DNA of 64,000 bases from Lysinibacillus cavernae (GCF_009724685.1 NZ_WMEF01000007.1:124001-188000); one strand, 5' to 3'. Counted from the stretch's first letter, positions 7,472 through 16,811 are shown. The notes: generated from the letters alone by a model not told the origin. A program made the numbers and translations.

Positions 7472-9172
7472 ATGGAGTATATCATCATTCCGATTATCCT
7501 ACTATTAATTTTAGCCATAGTAGGATTTATGATGCGAAGAAAACATGTTGCAATTATTGCAAAACTTGAAAATGAAAAATTACAAATTCAACATAACCCT
7601 ATAAATGAAGAAATTTCAAAAGTAAAATCTTTAAACATGAACGGTGAAACGGAAGAAATGTTTGAACGATGGCGCAATACTTGGGATGAAGTCATCGACG
7701 TACATATGACTAAAATTGATTCACTTCTATTTGACGCTGAAGATCAAATTAACCGACTTCGTTTTAAAAAAGCGACGTTAATAGAACGTGAAATTGAAGA
7801 TTATATTGAAAAATGCGATCAAGATAAAGATAAAATATTAGAAGAACTGAATGAATTAATTGGCAGTGAAGAAAAAAATCGTATTGAAATTGAACAATTA
7901 AAGGAATATTATCGCTCTGCAAGAAAGACATTGCTGGCGCACCAGCATTCGTTTGGTGTAGCGTTACCTGCTCTTGAGAAAAAGCTTGAGACATTTGTTC
8001 AAAAGTTTGAAGAGTTTGATGTACTGACAAATGAAGGGAATTATTTGCAAGCGCGAGAAATTGTCATTAGTTTAAATCAAGAATCTCAGCAAACATTTGA
8101 CTATATTAATGATGTCCCATCTATTTTGACTGAAATTCAAGTTAAGCTACCAGGAGCGGTTCAGGAATTGCGTAATGGTCAACGTGAAATGGAAGACCAA
8201 TCCTACTATTTACAGCATTTAGAATTGACTGAGGCATTAAACAAGTATGAAAAAGAATTTGATTCATTAAAAAATGATTTGTCTGAGCTTAATTTAACAG
8301 TTGTAAAACCTCGTGTGACAGAAATTAATGAAGAGATTGATCATTTTTATGATTTACTTGAAAAAGAGGTTGTTGCTAAAAATTATGTCGACCAAAATTG
8401 TGATCGTTTGTTAAGTTCCATCACGAGTGTCATTTCTTCTACAAAGTTAGTTAGTGATGAAGCGACTTATGTGCAACAAAGTTATCATTTAAATGAAAAG
8501 GATGCAGAAATTCCAAAAGCTGCATTAAAGCAATTGGAAGCACTGCAACGTCGTTATGATTTATTAGCAATGCGGGTTAGAGAAGAAAAATCTGCTTACT
8601 CTAGTTTGCAGGAAGAATTAGTAGAAATTAGTGAAGAGCTTGAACGAATTCATGAAGAGCAAGGGCATCTATCGAATACAATGAAGAAGCTTCGAATTGA
8701 TGAGAATAAGGCTCGTGCTCAAGTCGAAAACTTAACGAAAATGTTACAAGACACAGATCGCCTATTAAACAAGGCAAATATTCCAGGAATCCCTGAGGAG
8801 ATGGATGCACGACTTGATGAGGCTGCAGAGCACATCTATGTTGTCATGCAAAGCTTGCAAGAAGTGCCACTTAATATGGGCACAGTTCATAATAATTTAA
8901 ATGCAGCAACTCTTTGTGTAGAAGATGTTAAAGTAAAGGCACATGAATTAATAGAAAATGTTATGCTAATTGAAAGAATCATTCAGTATGGTAATCGTCA
9001 CCGTGCATCGAACCCAAAATTGAATACGCGTTTAAAAGAAGCTGAAGGGGCTTTCCATCAATTCCGTTATGCAAAGGCATTAGAAGAAGCGGGAACGGCT
9101 GTTGAAGAAATGGAGCCAGGTGCTTTAAAACGAATTCAAGAATTGGTTGTAGAAGAGTCCATGTCAAAATAA
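7472..9172 (+). CDS. ezrA: Septation ring formation regulator EzrA
   Basis: The 566-residue protein has one N-terminal membrane anchor (MEYIIIPIILLLILAIVGFM, then MRRKH facing the cytoplasm) and an almost entirely coiled-coil body made of spectrin-like bundles. EzrA limits FtsZ ring assembly at the poles and joins the division machinery at midcell. Length is right for the family (about 562). The start has an AGGAGG site. It sits between hisJ and the cysteine desulfurase-thiI pair, as in B. subtilis, and is transcribed alone, with a terminator behind it. Confidence 0.96.
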   Translation: MEYIIIPIILLLILAIVGFMMRRKHVAIIAKLENEKLQIQHNPINEEISKVKSLNMNGETEEMFERWRNTWDEVIDVHMTKIDSLLFDAEDQINRLRFKKATLIEREIEDYIEKCDQDKDKILEELNELIGSEEKNRIEIEQLKEYYRSARKTLLAHQHSFGVALPALEKKLETFVQKFEEFDVLTNEGNYLQAREIVISLNQESQQTFDYINDVPSILTEIQVKLPGAVQELRNGQREMEDQSYYLQHLELTEALNKYEKEFDSLKNDLSELNLTVVKPRVTEINEEIDHFYDLLEKEVVAKNYVDQNCDRLLSSITSVISSTKLVSDEATYVQQSYHLNEKDAEIPKAALKQLEALQRRYDLLAMRVREEKSAYSSLQEELVEISEELERIHEEQGHLSNTMKKLRIDENKARAQVENLTKMLQDTDRLLNKANIPGIPEEMDARLDEAAEHIYVVMQSLQEVPLNMGTVHNNLNAATLCVEDVKVKAHELIENVMLIERIIQYGNRHRASNPKLNTRLKEAEGAFHQFRYAKALEEAGTAVEEMEPGALKRIQELVVEESMSK

Positions 9173-9187
9173 TTCAAATAACATTTG

Positions 9188-9226
9188 AGCTGCCTAAAAA
9201 GTATAGCGATTACTTTTTAGACAGCT
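9188..9226 (+). terminator. Terminator of ezrA
   Basis: The arms AGCTGCCTAAAAAGTA and TACTTTTTAGACAGCT pair over 16 positions with one mismatch around a 7-base loop, and TTTCTTT follows. Confidence 0.75.
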
Positions 9227-9260
9227 TTCTTTATAAATTCTAGAATAGGATGTGATCTGC

Positions 9261-9728
9261 TTGAAGCTACTGAAGCGAGACATGAATGAAACGTATGCAA
9301 ATGAGATTTTACATTGGCAATATGAACAACCATATGATTTTTATAATAATGAAGTCTCAGATGAAACGTTGCAAGAAATGCTTGAAAATCCCTACTATGC
9401 TATTGTCAATGATCAAGAGGAATTAATCGGTTTTTATTGTACTGGATCGGCAGCTCAAGTGCCCAAAGGACATGAGTTTGGTGCATATGTAAAAGGTTGT
9501 GTGGATGTTGGCATTGGTATGAATCCCAATCTAACAGGACAAGGGTTGGGTGCAACATTTTTTTCTTATATTTTAATGACTATACAACAAGAGCAGCATA
9601 CACCACTTCGTTTAACAGTCGCACAATTTAATAAAAGAGCGATCCATCTTTATGAAAAATTTGGTTTTGTCAAAGATATAGAATTTAGTACACCAACAAC
9701 TTTCATCACGATGTTGAAAATCAATTAA
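9261..9728 (+). CDS. GNAT family N-acetyltransferase
   Basis: This 155-residue protein has the GNAT fold. The acetyl-CoA binding segment is GIGMNPNLTGQGLGATFFSY at about residues 88-107 (R/Q-x-x-G-x-G/A type: GQGLGA), and the late VAQFNKRAIHLYEKFGFVK block is typical of motif B. The substrate is unknown. I prefer the TTG at 9261, seven bases after an AGGATGTGA site, over a GTG at 9252 that lies within that site. It is a single gene between ezrA and the cysteine desulfurase. Confidence 0.85.
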   Translation: MKLLKRDMNETYANEILHWQYEQPYDFYNNEVSDETLQEMLENPYYAIVNDQEELIGFYCTGSAAQVPKGHEFGAYVKGCVDVGIGMNPNLTGQGLGATFFSYILMTIQQEQHTPLRLTVAQFNKRAIHLYEKFGFVKDIEFSTPTTFITMLKIN

Positions 9729-9822
9729 AATTTGAATAATCGTTAAAGTTAGTGGTCAATCTGTGAAGATTGCGTTATGATAAGTACCGTTAAATCAACG
9801 TTTTGAAAGTGTGTGAAAAGTT

Positions 9823-10977
9823 ATGGTTAATACAATTTATTTAGATAATAGTGCTACAACAAAACCTTTAAATGAGGTTATGCAGGCGTTTATGGTTGTG
9901 AATGAGCAGTATTACGCCAATCCTGCCTCTATCCATGCTATGGGTGTTGAATCCAATGATTTATTAATGCGTGCACGTGAGCAAGTAGCAGATATTTTGC
10001 AGACAGAGGCAAGAAATGTGCTATTTACTTCAGGTGGTACAGAGTCAAATAATGCTGCTATTTTTGGAATAGCACGTAGTAATACACATATAGGAAAACA
10101 TATTTTAACGACTGAGATCGAGCATCCATCTGTCTTAGAAACAATTAAACAGCTCGAAAAAGAGGGCTATGATATTGACTATCTTAGTGTCGATCAAAAT
10201 GGTGTGATTTCTCTAGATGATCTACGTACTAAGATACGTAAAGAGACCATTTTAGTAAGCATGATGCATGTAAATAATGAAATGGGTGCTATTCAACCTA
10301 TTGATGAAGCAGCTAAAATGATTCATGAAATGAGTCGGGCTGTTCTTCATGTTGACGCTGTACAAAGCTTTGGGAAATTAGCTATATCCTTTAAAGGAGA
10401 AGATGGGCCTGACTGTATTTCTATTTCTGGTCATAAAATACATGGATTAAAAGGTTCAGGTGTATTGGCTTTTCGTAAAGCCATAAGGTGGCAGCCATAT
10501 GCACTAGGTGGAGGTCAGGAATTTGGATTGCGTAGTGGAACTGTAGCGGTTCCGCAAGCAGTCGCATTAGCGAAAGCTGCTCGGTTAGCAATTGAGACAG
10601 CGAATGAACGTGCAATGAAATATCGTCAATGGCAAGATGAAATTCGTGCGCAGTTAGAGGGATATGGAGAGTCAGTTCATATTTTATCAACCCCACAAGG
10701 TGCTGCACATATTTTATCATTCAGTGTTCGGGATTTAAAAGGGGAAGTTATTATAAACGCCATGCAAAAACGTGGCATCATTGTGTCAACGTCAAGTGCT
10801 TGTTCATCGAAGCAAACAAAAACAAGTCATGTTGTTGAGGCTCTGCACCTCGATGAACATTACAAAAAAGGTGTAATCCGTATTAGTTTTGGTGCACATA
10901 ACACGGCAGAAGATATAGAAAAGTTTAAACAAGTGCTAGCAGAAGTAATGTTGGAACTCAAAGGAGAAATTAAGTAA
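9823..10977 (+). CDS. nifZ: Cysteine desulfurase (NifZ/IscS-like) paired with ThiI
   Basis: This 384-residue PLP enzyme of the NifS/IscS class carries the PLP lysine in SGHKIHGLKG (K205) and the catalytic cysteine in STSSACSSKQ (C327). It takes sulfur from L-cysteine as a persulfide, releasing alanine. Its stop codon overlaps the thiI start by one base, so translation is coupled. In B. subtilis the NifZ-ThiI pair is known to be dedicated to 4-thiouridine in tRNA, and the same partnership is very likely here. No iron-sulfur scaffold gene is nearby, which fits a tRNA-thiolation role rather than general Fe-S assembly. Confidence 0.92.
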   Translation: MVNTIYLDNSATTKPLNEVMQAFMVVNEQYYANPASIHAMGVESNDLLMRAREQVADILQTEARNVLFTSGGTESNNAAIFGIARSNTHIGKHILTTEIEHPSVLETIKQLEKEGYDIDYLSVDQNGVISLDDLRTKIRKETILVSMMHVNNEMGAIQPIDEAAKMIHEMSRAVLHVDAVQSFGKLAISFKGEDGPDCISISGHKIHGLKGSGVLAFRKAIRWQPYALGGGQEFGLRSGTVAVPQAVALAKAARLAIETANERAMKYRQWQDEIRAQLEGYGESVHILSTPQGAAHILSFSVRDLKGEVIINAMQKRGIIVSTSSACSSKQTKTSHVVEALHLDEHYKKGVIRISFGAHNTAEDIEKFKQVLAEVMLELKGEIK

Positions 10978-12188
10978 TGATTTGGAAAGAAATTTTAATT
11001 CGATATGGTGAGCTTTCTACAAAAGGTCGTAATAAAATGGATTTTATCCGCCGCTTACGTGAAAATATTCGTCATGCTTTTGCGGATTTAGGACATTTGC
11101 ATATCCGTACAGAACGTGACCGCATGTTTATTGCTATCGAAAACGAAGCACAGATGCAAACACTCATAACAGGACTACCTAAAATTTTTGGTATTCAATC
11201 ATTTAGCCCTGTGGCTGCATGTGAAAAAGAAATTGAAACAATGAAGAAATTGGCCATCACAATAATGGAGACATTTAACGATGAGCAACGTACATTTAAA
11301 GTAGAAGTTAAACGTACAGATAAAACATTTCCTTTAGAATCTCATGCAATCCAACGTGAGATTGGTGGCTATGTTTTACCACAATTTAAAAATTTATCTG
11401 TCAAAGTGAAGCAACCTGATATTGAGCTTCGTGTAGAAGTTCGCCATGATGCAACTTATATGATGGCACAAGTCATTGCTGGTGCAGGCGGCATGCCAGT
11501 AGGGTCTAATGGAAAATCTTTATTAATGCTATCTGGTGGTATTGATAGTCCTGTTGCAGGTTATTTAATGATGAAGAGAGGTGTGCGTTTAGAAGCCATT
11601 CACTTCTTTAGCCCACCTTATACAAGCCAAAATTCATTGGAAAAAGTAAAAGTACTTGCAAATGAATTAACGAAATTTGGTGCTAGTATTCGATTACATG
11701 TCATTCCTTTTACTGAAATACAAGTATTGATTAAAGAAAAAGTACCTTCTAATGTTTCAATGACGACAACTCGTCGTATGATGTTGAAGGTAGCCGATCA
11801 GGTCCGTGAGGAAATTGGAGCTCTTGCCATTGTTACAGGTGAAAGTCTTGGACAAGTAGCAAGTCAAACGCTTGAAAGCTTAACGGCCATTAATGCTGTA
11901 ACAAATACACCTATTTTACGACCATTAATTTCAGCAGATAAGCTAGAAATCATTGATATTGCAGAAAAAATCGGCACATACGAAACATCTATTCAGCCAT
12001 TTGAAGATTGCTGCACGATTTTTACACCTGCAAGCCCAAAAACAAAGCCGAAACTTGAAAAGGTAGAGCACTATGAAAGCTTCTCTGATTTTGATGAACT
12101 TATCGAGCGAGCAGTAAAAAATCGAGAGGTCTATATTTTCCCTAAGAAAGAAGAACAGCAACAAGATAAATTTGCAGATCTATTATAA
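10977..12188 (+). CDS. thiI: tRNA 4-thiouridine synthase ThiI
   Basis: The 403-residue protein has a ferredoxin-like/THUMP RNA-binding region in its first 165 residues and a PP-loop ATP pyrophosphatase domain with SGGIDSPVAGYLMMKRG at about residues 184-200. It adenylates U8 of tRNA and inserts sulfur delivered by the cysteine desulfurase encoded just upstream. There is no C-terminal rhodanese domain (the protein ends shortly after the FEDCCTIFTP segment), as in Bacillus ThiI and unlike the E. coli protein, so it should act only in tRNA thiolation. The start ATG shares its A with the preceding stop. Confidence 0.96.
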   Translation: MIWKEILIRYGELSTKGRNKMDFIRRLRENIRHAFADLGHLHIRTERDRMFIAIENEAQMQTLITGLPKIFGIQSFSPVAACEKEIETMKKLAITIMETFNDEQRTFKVEVKRTDKTFPLESHAIQREIGGYVLPQFKNLSVKVKQPDIELRVEVRHDATYMMAQVIAGAGGMPVGSNGKSLLMLSGGIDSPVAGYLMMKRGVRLEAIHFFSPPYTSQNSLEKVKVLANELTKFGASIRLHVIPFTEIQVLIKEKVPSNVSMTTTRRMMLKVADQVREEIGALAIVTGESLGQVASQTLESLTAINAVTNTPILRPLISADKLEIIDIAEKIGTYETSIQPFEDCCTIFTPASPKTKPKLEKVEHYESFSDFDELIERAVKNREVYIFPKKEEQQQDKFADLL

Positions 12189-12199
12189 TGATTCAACAG

Positions 12200-12232
12200 C
12201 CGTCTCAAAGCTCGTTTTGAGACGGGTTTTTT
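12200..12232 (+). terminator. Terminator of nifZ-thiI
   Basis: Arms CCGTCTCAAA and TTTGAGACGG pair perfectly around a short loop and are followed by GTTTTTT. Confidence 0.92.
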
Positions 12233-12281
12233 GTGATGTTTTCTATGTACCATTAGAGGTACAATTTACCTCTAAAATTTT

Positions 12282-12311
12282 TGTATTAAAAATCTAATAT
12301 CGCACATTCTA
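12282..12311 (+). promoter_or_regulatory. Probable SigG (forespore) promoter of the SASP gene
   Basis: The -10 CATTCTA at 12305-12311 fits the SigG pattern CATnnTA exactly. TGTATT at 12282-12287, 17 bases upstream, is a fair -35. It sits about 22 bases before the start codon of a gene known to be forespore-expressed. Confidence 0.6.
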
Positions 12312-12333
12312 TATTCACAAGGAGGTGAGAAAC

Positions 12334-12549
12334 ATGACAAACAACAACAACCGCAGTTCAAACAAGCTTGCAGTACCTGGTGTACAACAAGCACTAGATC
12401 AAATGAAATACGAAATTGCACAAGAATTTGGTGTTCAATTAGGAGCTGACGCTTCAGCTCGTGCTAACGGTTCCGTTGGCGGTGAAATCACTAAACGTCT
12501 TGTACAAATGGCAGAATCTCAATTAAAAGGTATGCCAAACAACCAATAA
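12334..12549 (+). CDS. sspA: Alpha/beta-type small acid-soluble spore protein
   Basis: This 71-residue protein is a classical DNA-binding SASP. It has the first conserved block [20 protein letters not shown], which contains the Glu-Phe germination-protease cleavage site, and the second block, [21 protein letters not shown]. These proteins coat forespore DNA, protecting it from UV and heat, and supply amino acids on germination. The ATG at 12334 follows a perfect GGAGGTGA site; the upstream in-frame start overlaps that site. Several paralogues normally exist per genome, so the letter in the symbol is approximate. Confidence 0.95.
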   Translation: MTNNNNRSSNKLAVPGVQQALDQMKYEIAQEFGVQLGADASARANGSVGGEITKRLVQMAESQLKGMPNNQ

Positions 12550-12574
12550 ATGCTGATTAAGCATTTATAAACTT

Positions 12575-12605
12575 AAAACCAGTGACCGTAAAAGGCACTG
12601 GTTTT
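12575..12605. terminator. Terminator between the SASP gene and thiE
   Basis: Perfect arms AAAACCAGTG and CACTGGTTTT can serve both converging genes. A smaller hairpin (AAATGCT and AGCATTT) overlaps the SASP stop just before it. Confidence 0.8.
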
Positions 12606-12619
12606 AGTTTGTTTATAGA

Positions 12620-13261
12620 TCATTTATTTATGCGAAACAAAGATGTAAAGGAAGAAACTGTTTGCTCAACATCTTCACTTTTACAAATAGCAGAAATAAC
12701 TGCAACACCATCAGCACCTGCCTGTAATACAATATGTGCATTTGTACAGTTAATGCCACCAATCGCTACTATAGGTAATTCAGGGTGGAGATTGTGAGCC
12801 TGCTGTAAAAAATATGTGCCGCAAGGTGGTTGTGCATCACTTTTAGATGTTGTTGCAAAAATAGGACCAATCCCTACATAATCAGCATGATGAGCAATAG
12901 CTGTTTGTAATTCTTCGTGTGAATGTACAGAAACACCAAGGATCATGTTCTCAATTTTTTTACGCGCTATGGCTACATGTAAATCATCCTGGCCAATATG
13001 AACGCCATCAGCACTAATTCGAACAGCGAGATCAATATCATCATTGACAATGAATGGCACATTATATTGTTTACATAGCTTTTGACATTGACGTGCAAAT
13101 TGTTCATAGGCGAATCCAGTTAAAGCTTGAGGACCTTTTTCACGAAATTGAAACATTGTAATACCTGCTTTCAACGCTTTTTCGAGAACAGTGATTGGCT
13201 CCTGATGGAAAACATTGTTAGTGCCCATAATAAAATAAAGCTGTAAATCCTCACGTTTCAT
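12620..13261 (-). CDS. thiE: Thiamine-phosphate synthase
   Basis: This 213-residue TIM-barrel enzyme joins HMP-diphosphate and thiazole phosphate to give thiamine phosphate. Diagnostic segments include FQFREKGPQALTG (pyrophosphate-binding RxK), NDDIDLAVRISADGVHIGQDD, YVGIGPIFATTSKSDA and GGINCTNAHIVLQAGADGVAVIS. It is the last gene of thiM-thiD-thiE and starts inside the end of thiD (11-base overlap), so the three are translated as a unit. Confidence 0.96.
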   Translation of the reverse strand: MKREDLQLYFIMGTNNVFHQEPITVLEKALKAGITMFQFREKGPQALTGFAYEQFARQCQKLCKQYNVPFIVNDDIDLAVRISADGVHIGQDDLHVAIARKKIENMILGVSVHSHEELQTAIAHHADYVGIGPIFATTSKSDAQPPCGTYFLQQAHNLHPELPIVAIGGINCTNAHIVLQAGADGVAVISAICKSEDVEQTVSSFTSLFRINK

Positions 13262-14075
13262 GAATCTTCACCTCGCAGGCTGTTTTATGCTGTTGATAGG
13301 CAAAATGGTTTGTAGGACCATGACCATTCCCGATGGATAAATCATGCATAATCGCTAATTGAATAAATTTTTTAGCTTCAATAATGGCCTCTTCAAGAGT
13401 GAAGCCTTGTCCAAGAAAAGCAGTGAGTGCTGCTGAAAATGTACAGCCAGTACCGTGTGTATTTTTTGTTTGAATTCGGGGCGACTGCATGGAAAAAGAT
13501 CGACCATTTTTATAAAATACATAATCAATGGCATAAAGTGGATCTGCTAAATGGCCACCTTTGATGATGACGCATTGTACGCCTAATTGTAAAAAGCTTT
13601 GCGCCACTTCTCTTATATCTTCAATATGGTTTATTCTTCTCCCTGTAAGCGCCTCTGCTTCTGGTATATTTGGCGTAACGATAGTAGCGAGAGGCAGCAG
13701 GGATGAGCGCATTGCCTCGATAGCATCTTGCTGTAATAAGCTTTCTCCACCTTTTGCTATCATCACTGGATCGACAATCAGTGGAATTTTTAAATCACTG
13801 ATAATGTGCGCGATTGCTTGAATAATATCCGAGGAATAAAGCATACCCGTTTTAATCGCAGCGATCGAAAAATCTGCTACTAATGCTTGAAGTTGTTTTT
13901 CTACAAATGAAACATCAATTGTGAAAACACCCGTAACACCCAGAGTATTTTGAGCAGTTAAAGCTGTAATGACTGAAGTCCCAAATACTTCTAATTCTTG
14001 GAATGTTTTTAAATCAGCTTGAATACCAGCACCGCCACCACTATCAGAGCCTGCAATCGTCGTTACAGTATACAT
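13251..14075 (-). CDS. thiD: Hydroxymethylpyrimidine/phosphomethylpyrimidine kinase
   Basis: The 274-residue ribokinase-fold enzyme begins MYTVTTIAGSDSGGGAGIQA, the family's start motif, and has the late anion-hole block THGTGCTFSAALTAFLGQG. It phosphorylates HMP and then HMP-phosphate. It overlaps thiM upstream by 13 bases and thiE downstream by 11, so all three genes are tightly packed. In B. subtilis thiD lies elsewhere while thiM and thiE are together; here the whole salvage set shares one riboswitch. A pyridoxine-kinase paralogue is a less likely reading, given the operon. Confidence 0.93.
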   Translation of the reverse strand: MYTVTTIAGSDSGGGAGIQADLKTFQELEVFGTSVITALTAQNTLGVTGVFTIDVSFVEKQLQALVADFSIAAIKTGMLYSSDIIQAIAHIISDLKIPLIVDPVMIAKGGESLLQQDAIEAMRSSLLPLATIVTPNIPEAEALTGRRINHIEDIREVAQSFLQLGVQCVIIKGGHLADPLYAIDYVFYKNGRSFSMQSPRIQTKNTHGTGCTFSAALTAFLGQGFTLEEAIIEAKKFIQLAIMHDLSIGNGHGPTNHFAYQQHKTACEVKIHET

Positions 14076-14830
14076 GAAGCTTCACCGTCCTTTGACAAGC
14101 GGTGTATGGCATTTAACAAAGCTATTTGAAAATCACCAATTTCTGCAGTAAATGCAGAGGCAAGTGCTGCTGCTTTTTTATAGAAAGTGAGTGTTTCTGC
14201 TAATTGTTTGTATGGATTATTACCTACGATATAGGCAGCACCGCATATAGCACTAAGTAAACAGCCTGTTCCAGTTACCTCCGTCATCATTGCATTTCCA
14301 CCAGTGATCCAATGGCTATACACACCATCTGTCATAAAATCTCGTTCACCCGTTACGATGACAATGCATTTGAAACGTTGAGCCAATAATGTTGCTTCAG
14401 CCTCCATAGCCATGGAGCCATGACCGCTATCGACACCTTTCTGTTGCCAATCAACATTGGCTATCGCCGCAAGCTCACCGATATTACAACGAATAACTGC
14501 AAATTGTATGTCCTTAAGCAAGTGTTGTACGGTTTCCTTGCGATATATTGTGGCTCCAGCACCGACAGGATCTAGAATAACAGGAATACCAAGTGCATTC
14601 GCTTTTTTACCTGCTAACAACATGGCATTTTTTGTTCGATCATTCAGTGTCCCAATATTAATTAATAGAGCTTGTGCCATTGCTACCATTTCCTCTGCTT
14701 CGTGGCTATCGTCAGCCATAACAGGAGAAGCACCTATTGCTAATAAACCATTTGCTTGGAAATTTGCCACCACATAATTTGTGATGCAATGAATGAGTGG
14801 TCGTTGTTGACGAATTGTTTGAAAAATCAT
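14063..14830 (-). CDS. thiM: Hydroxyethylthiazole kinase
   Basis: This 255-residue ribokinase-fold enzyme phosphorylates the thiazole moiety of thiamine for salvage. Typical stretches are PLIHCITNYVVANFQANGLL, GASPVMADDSHEAEEM, DPVGAGATIYR and the catalytic TGTGCLLSAICGA. The ATG at 14830, after a GGAGGA site, was chosen over an in-frame start 12 codons upstream that would run through the ribosome site. As first gene after the TPP riboswitch and its terminator, it is shut off when thiamine diphosphate is plentiful. Confidence 0.96.
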   Translation of the reverse strand: MIFQTIRQQRPLIHCITNYVVANFQANGLLAIGASPVMADDSHEAEEMVAMAQALLINIGTLNDRTKNAMLLAGKKANALGIPVILDPVGAGATIYRKETVQHLLKDIQFAVIRCNIGELAAIANVDWQQKGVDSGHGSMAMEAEATLLAQRFKCIVIVTGERDFMTDGVYSHWITGGNAMMTEVTGTGCLLSAICGAAYIVGNNPYKQLAETLTFYKKAAALASAFTAEIGDFQIALLNAIHRLSKDGEASCIL

Positions 14831-14863
14831 TTCAGTCCTCCTCTGTGGATGGACGTAAGCATG

Positions 14864-14906
14864 CAAAAAAGACCCTTTTTGTGTAAATGCACGAAAAAGA
14901 GCCTTT
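14864..14906 (-). terminator. Riboswitch-controlled terminator before thiM
   Basis: On the minus strand, GGCTCTTTTTCGTG can pair (with wobbles) with CACAAAAAGGGTC, and a TTTTTT run follows. Its position between the TPP aptamer and the thiM ribosome site suits transcription attenuation. Confidence 0.7.
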
Positions 14907-14927
14907 CATCTGAAAAAACGATGTCCG

Positions 14928-15012
14928 TTGCTCCCTACGTCAGTATTAACTAACAGGTTCAAAGGGTCAGGTTTTACCTTCTCAACTCTTATGAGTCCCC
15001 CTGCAATCTTGC
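14928..15012 (-). promoter_or_regulatory. TPP riboswitch (THI box) of thiMDE
   Basis: Read on the minus strand, the aptamer shows the hallmark pieces in order: GGGGGACTCATAAGAGT, then CTGAGAAGG-like GTTGAGAAGGTAAAACC, then ACCCTTTGAACCTG, then TAATACTGACGTAGGGA. These form the pyrimidine- and diphosphate-sensing arms of the THI element. It lies between a SigA promoter and the thiM gene with a terminator in between, so binding of thiamine diphosphate should stop transcription. Confidence 0.96.
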
Positions 15013-15026
15013 TTTTAGTTGACCAA

Positions 15027-15055
15027 AATGTACCATACTTTTCATTTGTATTCAA
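15027..15055 (-). promoter_or_regulatory. SigA promoter of thiMDE
   Basis: Minus-strand TTGAAT (15055-15050) and TACATT (15032-15027) are spaced by 17 bases and lie just upstream of the TPP aptamer. Confidence 0.6.
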
Positions 15056-15202
15056 TAGCTAGTTTTCCTATCGACAAAACGTGACTGATGCCATATAGCA
15101 AAGTATGATAGTTGTCATGACTTTAACAAAATTGAGCACAAACCATTGAAAATGCTGAAAAAGGAGTTTTATAATGTGTCATAACAAAAGGGGGCATTTG
15201 CC

Positions 15203-16804
15203 GTGAAAAGAAAAGATTTAGTTGCACCAGAATGGTATAACATATCAGAGGAAATTGAAAAATTCGCTCAAGATGTAAATAAAAATGCGTTAATTATTTA
15301 TGAAGAAAATAAAGAAGTACAATTTATTACATATGCACATTTACTTGAAAAAGCGAACCAAGCGGCACACGTTTTCACCAAGCAAGGCTTAACAAAAGGT
15401 GATGTGATTTTAGTGATGGTACCACGTTCAGTAGAAGCATACATTGTGTATATTGCAGCATTGAAAGCTGGATTAACCATTATTCCAAGCTCTGAAATGT
15501 TAAGATCTAAGGATATTGAGTACCGCATTCAACACGCGAATGCTAAAGGTGTTGTTGCATACGAACCCTATATTGAACAATTTGATGAAGTGGGAAATTT
15601 ACAAGGAACACAGCAATTCGTAATAGGGGAAGCACACGAACCTTGGCAACCGTTACTTGAAAAAATGTACAATCAACCTACAACCTACATAAGTTCTGAC
15701 CCTACGAAAAGTACAGATAATGCATTTTTAGCCTATACAAGCGGTACTACAGGAAACCCAAAAGCAGCTGTTCATACTCATAGCTGGGGTTATGCACATT
15801 TACGAACTACGGCCCCACATTGGCTAGGTGTGCAAGAAAATGATGTCGTTTGGGCTACAGCAGCACCTGGATGGCAAAAATGGATATGGAGTCCGTTTCT
15901 TGCTACATTAGGCAGTGGTGCAACCGCATTTGTATACAAAGGTAAATTTGATGCAGCTACATATTTAACATTGCTTGAAAAATTTAAAATCAATGTATTA
16001 TGCTGCACACCAACTGAATATCGTTTTATGGCAGCCCTTCATCAATTACATGAGTATGATTTGAGTGCAATTCGTCAAGCTGTATCGGCTGGTGAGCCTT
16101 TAAATAGTGAGGTCATCAAAGTGTTTTCGGAAACTTTCAATTTACAAGTTCGAGACGGCTATGGTCAAACAGAAAACACGTTACTCGTTGGTACAATGAT
16201 AGGAATGGAGACTAGAATTGGCTCTATGGGAAAACCTACTCCAGGTAATACTGTTGAAATCATTAACGATGATGGCAAACCAGTTGCTATAGGAGAAATT
16301 GGTGATATTGCTGTTCATCGTGAAACACCCGCACTTTTTAAAAAATATTTAAATGATCCTGAACGAACAAATTTACAATTCCGTGGAGATTGGTACATTA
16401 CAGGAGATCGTGCCTCCAAAGATGAAGATGGCTACTTTTGGTTTGAGGGTCGAGGGGATGATGTCATTATATCTTCTGGCTATACAATCGGACCATTTGA
16501 AGTAGAGGATGCATTGATGAAACATCCAACTGTGAAAGAAGCAGCTGTCATTGCGAGCCCTGAAAAAGTTCGAGGAAATATAGTAAAGGCATTTGTTGTA
16601 CTTCGTAATGGAGAAATTGGTAATGAAGCACTCATTCGAACACTTCAAGATCATGTGAAATCATTAACAGCACCCTATAAATATCCACGTGCTATTGAGT
16701 TTGTTGAAGAACTGCCGAAAACATCCTCAGGTAAAATTAGACGTGTCGAATTACGACAACAAGAAGCAAAGCAATTCCATGAATCATCATTTCCTAGGAA
16801 ATAA
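15203..16804 (+). CDS. mbcS: Acyl-CoA ligase, methylbutanoyl-CoA synthetase (MbcS/YtcI) type
   Basis: This 533-residue ANL-superfamily enzyme has the P-loop motif LAYTSGTTGNPKAAVHTH (about 176-193), motif DGYGQTENTLLVG, the hinge region ITGDRASKDEDGYFWFEGRGDD and the catalytic-lysine motif LPKTSSGKIRRVELR at the C-terminus. It activates a carboxylic acid through an acyl-AMP to acyl-CoA. The B. subtilis homologue in this neighbourhood makes methylbutanoyl-CoA and related branched short-chain CoA primers for branched fatty acids; substrate choice here is inferred from context. The GTG start has a GGGGGC site. It is single, with its own terminator. Confidence 0.87.
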   Translation: MKRKDLVAPEWYNISEEIEKFAQDVNKNALIIYEENKEVQFITYAHLLEKANQAAHVFTKQGLTKGDVILVMVPRSVEAYIVYIAALKAGLTIIPSSEMLRSKDIEYRIQHANAKGVVAYEPYIEQFDEVGNLQGTQQFVIGEAHEPWQPLLEKMYNQPTTYISSDPTKSTDNAFLAYTSGTTGNPKAAVHTHSWGYAHLRTTAPHWLGVQENDVVWATAAPGWQKWIWSPFLATLGSGATAFVYKGKFDAATYLTLLEKFKINVLCCTPTEYRFMAALHQLHEYDLSAIRQAVSAGEPLNSEVIKVFSETFNLQVRDGYGQTENTLLVGTMIGMETRIGSMGKPTPGNTVEIINDDGKPVAIGEIGDIAVHRETPALFKKYLNDPERTNLQFRGDWYITGDRASKDEDGYFWFEGRGDDVIISSGYTIGPFEVEDALMKHPTVKEAAVIASPEKVRGNIVKAFVVLRNGEIGNEALIRTLQDHVKSLTAPYKYPRAIEFVEELPKTSSGKIRRVELRQQEAKQFHESSFPRK

Positions 16805-16811
16805 TGTCGAA

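Noticed and set aside
14457-14777. 106-codon plus-strand frame opposite thiM
   Set aside because: It is a shadow of the conserved thiM gene without independent features.
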